Of a stretch of 5,189 nucleotides of DNA, positions 1 through 5,189 are shown piece by piece. Source of the stretch: Sulfitobacter sp. (GTDB lineage: Bacteria > Pseudomonadota > Alphaproteobacteria > Rhodobacterales > Rhodobacteraceae); contig JAPKCR010000224.1 of assembly GCA_026421135.1 (NCBI GenBank), positions 1 to 5,189 of the forward strand, in the 5' to 3' direction. The stretch's first letter is position 1, and every line of letters starts with the position of its first letter. The notes under the pieces were generated by a model. The model worked only from the letters and a program-made list of their open reading frames with translations, was not told the DNA's origin and searched no databases. The position numbers and the translations under genes were made by a program.

Positions 1-1580
1 TGATCGGACATCTTTTCACCGACCATGATCGACGGCCCGTTCAAGTTGCCGTTGGTGATGCGTGGGAAAATCGAGCTGTCTGCAACGCGCAGGCCCTCAA
101 CCCCGATCACCCGGCCTTGCGGATCAACTACTGCATCAGGGTCATCCGCACGCCCCATGCGGCAAGTGCCGCAAGGATGATACGCGCTTTCGGCGTGTTC
201 ACGAATAAAGGCGTCCAGTTCGTCATCCGTCTGGACGTCGGCACCGGGCTGGATTTCGCTTTTCACAAAGGGCTTAAAAGCCTCTTGGGCGAAAATCTCG
301 CGGGTCAGGCGGATGCAATTGCGGAATTCCTCCCAGTCGCGATCCTGCGACATGTAGTTAAAGACAATCTTGGGAGCATCCGCAGGATCGCCCGACCGCA
401 AAGAAACAGCCCCGCGCGAGAGGGACCGCATCGGACCGACATGGGCCTGAAACCCGTGCCCTTCCGCCGCAGCCTTGCCGTCATAGCGCACCGCAATCGG
501 CAAAAAGTGATACTGGATATCAGGATACTTGATCCCCGCCTTGGACCGAATAAAGGCGGCAGATTCAAACTGGTTTGACGCGCCCAGACCGGTTTTCATA
601 AACAACCATTGCGCGCCGATAACGGCTTTGGACGGGAGGTTCCAATGTTTGTACAAGGTAATGGGCTGGCTTGAGGCCATCTGTATATACAGTTCAAGAT
701 GGTCTTGAAGGTTCTGGCCCACACCCGGGCGATCCGCGACAACATCAATACCATGTTCCACCAGATGTGCCGCTGGCCCGATACCAGATAGCAACAGCAG
801 CTTTGGCGAATTGATCGGAGACGCGGCAATGATGACCTCGCCGCTTGCCCGCAACACCTCGGTTTTGCCACTCCGCAGTACTTCGACACCTACAGCGCGG
901 CCGTTCTCGATTACAACACGCTGGGCTAAGGCGCGCACGATCTCAACGTTTCCGGTTTTTTGCGCGGGTCGGAAATATGCGTTGGCTGCAGACCAGCGCC
1001 TGCCGCGATAGACGGTTTGCTCCATCGGGCCAAAGCCCTCTTGCTTTTCACCGTTGTAATCGTCGGTCGTTTCATAAACCGCTTGCCTACCCGCATCGAC
1101 AAAGGCCTTGAACAACGGGTTCTTGCGCGGCCCACGCGATACATGCAGCGGGCCATCTTTGCCGCGCCATTCCTCATCGCCGCCATGGCCACCGCCGTGC
1201 CAATGTTCCATACGCTTGAAGTAGGGCAGCACATCGGCATAGCTCCAACCATCGGCCCCTTGTTCTGCCCAATGGTTATAGTCCTCGGCGTGGCCACGCA
1301 CATAGACCATGCCGTTGATTGACGATGATCCCCCGATCACCTTTCCGCGCGGGGTCGCCAGACAGCGATTTCCCAGATGCGGTTCGGGTTCGGATGAAAA
1401 GCCCCAGTCATAGGTTTTCATGTTCATCGGATAGGACAAGGCTGCAGGCATCTGGATGAACGGCCCCGCGTCCGAGCCGCCATGTTCGATTACCAACACC
1501 TTGCGCCCGGCTTTGGCCAAACGATACGCTATTGCGCATCCTGCGCTGCCCGCGCCGACAATAATAAATTCAGGTTCCAT
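1..1580 (-). CDS. betA: Choline dehydrogenase BetA (GMC oxidoreductase), C-terminal end cut by window edge
   Basis: FAD-dependent GMC-family enzyme that oxidises choline to betaine aldehyde and passes electrons to the respiratory chain; relatives are membrane-associated. The frame starts with ATG at 1580 and stays open to base 1, giving 526 codons of a protein normally near 550 residues, so only some 25-30 residues are missing. Seen: the FAD dinucleotide-binding GAGSAG at residues 9-14 right after the start, with E32 ending the second strand; the first GMC signature [13 protein letters not shown] from residue 79; the second GMC signature [15 protein letters not shown] from residue 254; the catalytic His468 in [10 protein letters not shown]; and Asn512 in TNGNLNGP. 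The His-Asn spacing of 44 equals that of H466/N510 in Arthrobacter choline oxidase (from memory). The start overlaps the stop of the upstream small gene by one base, and no strong ribosome site precedes it, so coupled translation is likely. The operon context separates it from alcohol dehydrogenases of the same family. No frameshift or missing key residue was seen. Confidence 0.96.
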   Translation of the reverse strand, partial: MEPEFIIVGAGSAGCAIAYRLAKAGRKVLVIEHGGSDAGPFIQMPAALSYPMNMKTYDWGFSSEPEPHLGNRCLATPRGKVIGGSSSINGMVYVRGHAEDYNHWAEQGADGWSYADVLPYFKRMEHWHGGGHGGDEEWRGKDGPLHVSRGPRKNPLFKAFVDAGRQAVYETTDDYNGEKQEGFGPMEQTVYRGRRWSAANAYFRPAQKTGNVEIVRALAQRVVIENGRAVGVEVLRSGKTEVLRASGEVIIAASPINSPKLLLLSGIGPAAHLVEHGIDVVADRPGVGQNLQDHLELYIQMASSQPITLYKHWNLPSKAVIGAQWLFMKTGLGASNQFESAAFIRSKAGIKYPDIQYHFLPIAVRYDGKAAAEGHGFQAHVGPMRSLSRGAVSLRSGDPADAPKIVFNYMSQDRDWEEFRNCIRLTREIFAQEAFKPFVKSEIQPGADVQTDDELDAFIREHAESAYHPCGTCRMGRADDPDAVVDPQGRVIGVEGLRVADSSIFPRITNGNLNGPSIMVGEKMSD

Positions 1581-1582
1581 CA
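1578..1582 (-). other. Small membrane gene stop / betA start overlap (TGATG)
   Basis: The small gene's TGA (1582-1580) and the betA ATG (1580-1578) share one base. The bases ahead of the start lack a strong Shine-Dalgarno sequence, so BetA synthesis probably depends on translation of the small membrane protein just before it. Confidence 0.8.
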
Positions 1583-1837
1583 GTTTGCACTCACATATCC
1601 GATTAACAGCGATAGAAATGCACCGACATGCACCACCATAATTGCGCGGTCTTTCCACATTACGCCAACGGCGAACCAAAGCGCGATACCAGCAAAAAAG
1701 GCGAACACGTTCCAAGGTTGCATCCCCAGCCCGGTCAGCCCGTAGCCGATCAGTTGCACGACCGTTGCAACCCATTTCAGGATATCAACACGGGTCATGC
1801 GCGGATGCTGCGCTTCTGGCTCTGGCAGGCCGACCAT
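1580..1837 (-). CDS. Small three-helix membrane protein between betB and betA, function unknown
   Basis: 85 residues if started at 1837, or 72 if started at the internal ATG at 1798 (Met14). The first 13 residues are polar and proline-containing, and the hydrophobic part begins right after Met14, so the shorter form is quite possible; neither start has a strong ribosome site, though the first is coupled to the betB stop. Three hydrophobic segments are visible at about residues 20-39, 43-61 and 64-82. Arg13, Arg16 and Lys21 before helix 1 and the Lys-Asp-Arg between helices 2 and 3 predict a cytoplasmic N-terminus and periplasmic C-terminus. Helices 2-3 ([17 protein letters not shown]) faintly resemble the second half of SemiSWEET/PQ-loop proteins, but the usual Pro-Gln in helix 1 is absent. 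There is no haem motif or signal peptide. One-base overlaps with betB and betA argue for a real gene linked to choline oxidation, perhaps a membrane partner of BetA; that role is inference. Confidence 0.85.
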   Translation of the reverse strand: MVGLPEPEAQHPRMTRVDILKWVATVVQLIGYGLTGLGMQPWNVFAFFAGIALWFAVGVMWKDRAIMVVHVGAFLSLLIGYVSAN

Positions 1838-1839
1838 CA
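1835..1839 (-). other. betB stop / small membrane gene start overlap (TGATG)
   Basis: The betB TGA (1839-1837) and the ATG of the small gene (1837-1835) share one base. A GGAAG lies ten bases upstream of this ATG, farther than usual, so re-initiation by the terminating ribosome is the likely route if this start is used rather than the ATG at 1798. Confidence 0.75.
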
Positions 1840-3288
1840 GAAAGGCGCTTCCATATCGCCCATGCGCACATAGACTGATTTCAACTGGCTATAATGCTCA
1901 ATCGCCGCTTTGGAGTTTTCACGCCCTACGCCAGAATTCTTCACGCCGCCAAACGGGGCTTCGACCGGCGCATCATTATAGGTGTTGATGTAACAGGTCC
2001 CTGCCTGAAAATTCGCCGCAACACGGTGCGCACGGGACAGATCGCGGGTGAATACACCAGCGGCAAGGCCAAATTCGGTATCATTGGCGCGGGCCATCAC
2101 ATCATCTTCGTCGGTGAAATCCAACACCGACATGACAGGGCCAAAGATCTCTTCACGGGCAATGGTCATGTCGTCGGTGACGTCGGCAAAAACGGTCGGC
2201 TGCATATAGAAACCTTTGCCGTCAATCGCGTTGCCACCATAGACCAAACGCGCCCCTTCGGACTTGCCCTTTTCGATGTAGCCAAGCGCGATATCCAGCT
2301 GCCGTTTTGACACCATCGGACCAAAGCTGGTTTCAGGGTCCATCGGGTCACCGATCACCGCATTGTCCAGCCGTTCGGCAAGGCGGTTTAGAAACGCAAC
2401 TTTGATATCTGCATGGACAAAAACCCGCGTCCCGTTTGAGCAGACCTGCCCCGAGCTATAGAAGTTGCCGATAATCGCACCGCTGACCGAATTCTCAATA
2501 TCAGCGTCTTCGAACACAATAATCGGGGATTTGCCGCCCAGTTCCATCGTGACGTGCTTCATCCCATCTGCTGCTGCCGCATAGACTTTGCGGCCTGTCG
2601 GTACGGATCCGGTCAGGGATACTTTGTCGACACGCGGGTCGGTGACCAATGCGGCCCCTACTTCGCCCATGCCTTGCACGACGTTGTACAGACCTGCGGG
2701 CAGCCCGGCCTCGAACAAAATCTCGGCCACTTTCAGTGCAGATAGGGGGGTTGTCTCGGACGGTTTGAAGATGATCGAATTGCCACAAGCCAGCGCAGGC
2801 GCGCCTTTCCAGCAAGCAATCTGGGTCGGATAATTCCATGCCCCAATGCCGACGCACACGCCCAAAGGTTCGCGGCGGGTATAGACCCAATCTTCGCCCA
2901 GTTGGATGTGTTCGCCGGTCAATGACGCGGCCAACCCGCCAAAATATTCCAGCGCATCCGCGCCGCTGGTGGCATCAGCGACGGATGTTTCCTGATAGGG
3001 TTTGCCGGTGTCATAGGTCTCGAGGATTGAAAGGTCGTGATTACGCTCGCGCATGATATCGGCGGCACGGCGCAGAATGCGGCCGCGCTCTGTTCCGGTC
3101 ATCGCACCCCAAGCAGCTTGGGCTGCACGGGCGGCGGTCAGCGCCTGTTCGATAATGTCCGGTGTGGCGGCATACACGGTTGCGATCTTTTCGCCGGTTG
3201 CGGGGTATATTACGTCGATGGGTGTGCCATTGGTATCTTCAACATAAGCGCCGTTGATAAAGTGGCTTGCGGTAGGTTGGGTGTTCAT
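1837..3288 (-). CDS. betB: Betaine aldehyde dehydrogenase BetB
   Basis: Cytoplasmic NAD(P)+-dependent aldehyde dehydrogenase that turns betaine aldehyde into glycine betaine, the last step of the pathway. The 483 residues are full length for the family (about 485-495). Seen in order: oxyanion Asn152 in the WNYP motif; Lys175 in FKPSE, which contacts the cofactor; the nucleotide-binding loop GSVPTG at 227-232; general base Glu249 in MELGGKSP; nucleophile Cys283 in [11 protein letters not shown]; and EEIFGP at 379-384, whose second Glu holds the nicotinamide ribose. Tyr153 and Trp160 have the same spacing as two aromatic residues that hold the trimethylammonium group in plant betaine aldehyde dehydrogenases (from memory). 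The ATG at 3288 is preceded by only a modest GCGAGA-like ribosome site. Its TGA shares one base with the start of the small membrane gene. All catalytic residues are intact. Other aldehyde dehydrogenases are possible from motifs alone, but the bet context settles it. Confidence 0.96.
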   Translation of the reverse strand: MNTQPTASHFINGAYVEDTNGTPIDVIYPATGEKIATVYAATPDIIEQALTAARAAQAAWGAMTGTERGRILRRAADIMRERNHDLSILETYDTGKPYQETSVADATSGADALEYFGGLAASLTGEHIQLGEDWVYTRREPLGVCVGIGAWNYPTQIACWKGAPALACGNSIIFKPSETTPLSALKVAEILFEAGLPAGLYNVVQGMGEVGAALVTDPRVDKVSLTGSVPTGRKVYAAAADGMKHVTMELGGKSPIIVFEDADIENSVSGAIIGNFYSSGQVCSNGTRVFVHADIKVAFLNRLAERLDNAVIGDPMDPETSFGPMVSKRQLDIALGYIEKGKSEGARLVYGGNAIDGKGFYMQPTVFADVTDDMTIAREEIFGPVMSVLDFTDEDDVMARANDTEFGLAAGVFTRDLSRAHRVAANFQAGTCYINTYNDAPVEAPFGGVKNSGVGRENSKAAIEHYSQLKSVYVRMGDMEAPF

Positions 3289-3342
3289 TGCTGTCTCGCT
3301 TTTCGATGGCGGTCTATTGATTGATGTCTATGTGTCAGATGT
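3289..3342 (-). other. betC-betB intergenic gap, the only non-coding stretch
   Basis: These 54 bases separate the betC TAG from the betB ATG; every other junction in the operon overlaps. The gap is more AT-rich than the flanking genes. I see no convincing stem-loop or T-run to act as a terminator, nor a clear -35/-10 pair, so betB is most simply read through from betC. A weak GCGAGA ribosome-site-like sequence lies just before the betB start. A short repeated word covers the betC-proximal half. Confidence 0.8.
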
Positions 3343-3346
3343 CTAT
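3312..3346 (-). repeat. Three spaced copies of ATAGAC at the betC stop and gap
   Basis: On the minus strand the word ATAGAC occurs three times (plus-strand GTCTAT at 3312-3317, 3326-3331 and 3341-3346), at steps of 14 and 15 bases. Two copies extend to nine identical bases, ATAGACATC (3323-3331 and 3338-3346). The copy nearest betC includes its TAG stop. This could be a small local duplication or chance; no binding protein can be named from it. Confidence 0.5.
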
Positions 3347-4851
3347 TCGCCGCGCGGGAAACGCTTGTTTTCTTCCAGCACGTTCAAGTCCATGTGATTG
3401 CGCATGTATTGTTCAGACGCGTTGCGCAGCGGCTGGTAATCCCACGGGTAATAGCCACCCTTTCGCAGGGCCTCGTAGACCACCCAGCGGCGCGCTTGGC
3501 TTTTGCGCACATCTGCGTCAAAGGCGGCCAGATCCCACCGGGCGTCGGCCTTGGCACGCAGGGTCAGGCGCGTCCCTTGGTGGGCAGGTTCTTCGGCCAG
3601 ATTGGTCAGCTCGCGGGGGTCGGCGTCCAGATCGAACAGCTGATCGGGGTCCAATGTACAGCGGTTGTACTTCCACTTGCCATAGCGCAAGGAAACCATC
3701 GGGGCATACGTCCCTTCGGCGGCGTATTCCATGGCTACCGGTTCGGTGCGTTCCACCCCCTGCCCCATGGGTACCAGCGACTGACCCGTAGTCCATTCCA
3801 TTACCTCGTCCATCGACACGCCTGCCAGATCACATAAGGTGGGACAGACATCGATGTTACTGACGGGAGTCTCGTTCAGTCCCGGCTTCATCTGCGGGGC
3901 GGCGATCATCATCGGCACACGGGATGACCCCTCGAAAAAGCTCATCTTGAACCAAAGGCCACGTTCGCCCAGCATGTCGCCGTGGTCTGAAACGAAAACA
4001 ATAATCGCCTCCTGGCGGGTATCCTCGAGCGTTTGCAAAATCTCGCCGATCTTGTCGTCCAGATAGCTAATATTGGCGAAATACGCTTGGCGGGACCGTT
4101 TGATGTTGTCTTCGGTGATGTCAAAGCTGCGCCAGTCATTGGCGTCGAATATACGCTTGGAATGGGCGTCTTGGGCATCATAGCCCAGATCAGACACCTC
4201 GGGCAGCAGGTGGTCGCAGTCATTGTACAGGTCCCAGTACTTCTTGCGCGCGACATAAGGATCATGCGGATGCGTAAAGCTGACCGTCATGCACCAGGGC
4301 CGATCGTCAAGGCCGCGTGACAGATCATAAAGCTTGCGCGTCGCCTCGAATGCGACGGCATCATCGTATTCCATCTGGTTGCTGATCTCGGCCACGCCAG
4401 CACCCGTCACCGACCCCATGTTGTGATACCACCAATCGATGCGTTCGCCGGGTTTGCGGTAATCCGGCGTCCAGCCGAAATCGGCGGGGTAAATATCGGT
4501 TGTCAGGCGTTCTTCGAACCCGTGCAGTTGGTCGGGGCCGACGAAATGCATCTTACCCGACAGGCAGGTTTGATATCCTGCGCGGCGCAGGTGATGCGCA
4601 TAGGTTGGCACACTGGACGGAAACTCAGCCGCGTTGTCATAGACACCCGTGGCACTTGGCAATTGACCAGACATAAACGCCGCCCTGCCCGGCGCGCACA
4701 GCGGGCTGGCGGTGTATGCGTTCTTAAATCGCGTCGACCGCGCCGCCAGCTTTTTAAGGTTCGGTGCATGCAGCCAATCCGCCGGACCATCAGGAAACAG
4801 CGTGCCATTCAACTGGTCGACCATCAAGATCAGGATGTTCGGTTTGGTCAT
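3343..4851 (-). CDS. betC: Choline sulfatase BetC
   Basis: Type I sulfatase that hydrolyses choline-O-sulfate to choline and sulfate, feeding BetA. The 502 residues are about the family length. Seen: metal ligand Asp12 in the N-terminal LILMVDQ strand; the C-x-P-x-R signature as Cys52-Ala-Pro-Gly-Arg56, where Cys52 is to be converted to formylglycine; Lys100 and His102 in GKMHF; His194 and His196 in THPHDPY; metal ligands Asp289-His290 in VSDHGDMLGERG; and Lys302 in WFKMSFFEG. Trp127, His143 and Glu379 fall where I recall the choline-binding residues of the S. meliloti enzyme (W129, H145, E386). The C-terminal tail (about 453-500, including GGYYPWDYQPLRNASEQYMR) is the choline-sulfatase-specific extension, which separates it from aryl sulfatases. 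No signal peptide, so cytoplasmic. A GGAAG ribosome site lies inside the end of betI. Maturation needs a formylglycine-generating enzyme encoded elsewhere. Confidence 0.97.
   Translation of the reverse strand: MTKPNILILMVDQLNGTLFPDGPADWLHAPNLKKLAARSTRFKNAYTASPLCAPGRAAFMSGQLPSATGVYDNAAEFPSSVPTYAHHLRRAGYQTCLSGKMHFVGPDQLHGFEERLTTDIYPADFGWTPDYRKPGERIDWWYHNMGSVTGAGVAEISNQMEYDDAVAFEATRKLYDLSRGLDDRPWCMTVSFTHPHDPYVARKKYWDLYNDCDHLLPEVSDLGYDAQDAHSKRIFDANDWRSFDITEDNIKRSRQAYFANISYLDDKIGEILQTLEDTRQEAIIVFVSDHGDMLGERGLWFKMSFFEGSSRVPMMIAAPQMKPGLNETPVSNIDVCPTLCDLAGVSMDEVMEWTTGQSLVPMGQGVERTEPVAMEYAAEGTYAPMVSLRYGKWKYNRCTLDPDQLFDLDADPRELTNLAEEPAHQGTRLTLRAKADARWDLAAFDADVRKSQARRWVVYEALRKGGYYPWDYQPLRNASEQYMRNHMDLNVLEENKRFPRGE
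4848..4851 (-). other. betI stop / betC start overlap (ATGA)
   Basis: The betC ATG (4851-4849) and the betI TGA (4850-4848) share bases in an ATGA overlap. This is the classic arrangement for translational coupling and shows that repressor and sulfatase are on one transcript. Confidence 0.9.
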
Positions 4852-5189
4852 GGTTTGCTTCCGATCAGGGTATTCAAAAGTGATAACGCTTGGGCACAGG
4901 CGGCGGGTGCACTGCCCGTATCAGACAGGGCGGCGCGCAGATACAGCCCGTCAATCAGTGCAGCGAGGGTTTCGGCATCCTGTTCAGGCTGCCCCGAAAT
5001 CGGCCGCAGCGCGTGGGTCAGGTTCGACCGCAGCCGCGCCTGATAAACAATCAGCAAGCGATAGGTTTCGACATTGGTGCGCGACGATCCATACAACATC
5101 ATCCATGCGCTAACCGTCGCCGGATCAAAACAGCTTTCGTCAAAGCTGGCCCTGATAATCGCCTCAGCGCGGGCGATGGGCGTAGAGGC
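4848..5189 (-). CDS. betI: Transcriptional repressor BetI, C-terminal part only
   Basis: TetR-family repressor of the bet genes, relieved by choline in characterised relatives. Only the last 113 codons are in the window; the frame is open to base 5189. A full BetI has about 195-200 residues, so roughly 80-90 N-terminal residues with the helix-turn-helix are outside, as is the promoter. What is seen is the ligand-binding and dimer domain: FDPATVSAWMMLYGSS, then YRLLIVYQARLRSNL, then LAALIDGLYLRAALS, which matches the C-terminal hallmark of E. coli BetI (AALIDGLWLRAALS, from memory). An ATG at 5102 is internal, not the true start, because clearly BetI-like sequence continues upstream of it. It overlaps betC by four bases. 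Position at the head of betC-betB-betA matches the S. meliloti operon. Confidence 0.92.
   Translation of the reverse strand, partial: ASTPIARAEAIIRASFDESCFDPATVSAWMMLYGSSRTNVETYRLLIVYQARLRSNLTHALRPISGQPEQDAETLAALIDGLYLRAALSDTGSAPAACAQALSLLNTLIGSKP
4858..4862 (-). promoter_or_regulatory. Ribosome binding site of betC
   Basis: GGAAG on the minus strand, six bases before the betC ATG and inside the last codons of betI. It is the best Shine-Dalgarno match at any start in this window and supports the 4851 start. Confidence 0.6.

Noticed and set aside
117..578. Plus-strand frame of 153 codons opposite betA
   Set aside because: The minus-strand betA frame through this region holds the catalytic His motif and continuous GMC similarity, so this is a shadow.
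926..1303. Minus-strand frame of 125 codons inside betA in another frame
   Set aside because: The betA frame here reads unbroken GMC-family sequence; the other frame has a low-complexity Met/Arg/Ala composition and no domain.
3289..3342. Possible terminator or internal promoter between betC and betB
   Set aside because: No inverted repeat followed by a T-run and no convincing -35/-10 pair could be found by eye.
3321..3837. Plus-strand open frames of about 150 codons opposite the 3' part of betC
   Set aside because: They overlap each other in different frames and mirror the betC codon pattern; no motif or ribosome site supports them.
4423..5043. Plus-strand open frame of 206 codons opposite betC and betI
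   Set aside because: It lies antisense to two genes with intact catalytic or family motifs, its protein is rich in Arg, Ala and Gly without recognisable domains, and long antisense frames are expected in GC-rich coding DNA.
4848..5102. Short 84-residue protein starting at 5102 as a separate gene
   Set aside because: The same frame continues upstream to the window edge with BetI-like sequence, so the ATG at 5102 is an internal Met of betI.

Overview
The window is a single run of minus-strand genes. Read in transcription order (right to left) it is betI (3' part only), betC, betB, a small three-helix membrane protein gene, and betA (nearly complete, its last codons beyond base 1). This is the choline-O-sulfate / choline to glycine betaine operon, in the betI-betC-betB-betA order known from alphaproteobacteria such as Sinorhizobium meliloti. 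The extra small gene between betB and betA, the moderately high GC and the protein sequences suggest a marine-type Rhodobacterales (Roseobacter-group) bacterium. That placement is inferred from memory of families, not from a search.

Layout. Bases 4848-5189: C-terminal 113 codons of the TetR-type repressor BetI; its DNA-binding domain and the operon promoter lie to the right of the window. Bases 3343-4851: choline sulfatase BetC, starting inside the betI stop codon (ATGA overlap). Bases 3289-3342: the only real gap in the operon, 54 bases, carrying a short ATAGAC-type repeat. Bases 1837-3288: betaine aldehyde dehydrogenase BetB. Bases 1580-1837: an 85-residue (or 72-residue) three-helix membrane protein joined to both neighbours by one-base TGATG overlaps. 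Bases 1-1580: choline dehydrogenase BetA, open to the window edge.

How they work together: BetC hydrolyses choline-O-sulfate to choline and sulfate; BetA oxidises choline to betaine aldehyde at the membrane with FAD; BetB oxidises the aldehyde to glycine betaine with NAD(P)+; BetI represses the set until choline is present. Glycine betaine serves as an osmoprotectant or as carbon and nitrogen source. No choline transporter is present in the window.

The one element without a standard role is the small membrane protein. Its tight coupling to betB and betA makes it a candidate membrane partner of choline dehydrogenase. Apart from the 54-base gap there is no non-coding DNA. I see no RNA genes, mobile elements, CRISPR arrays or terminators.
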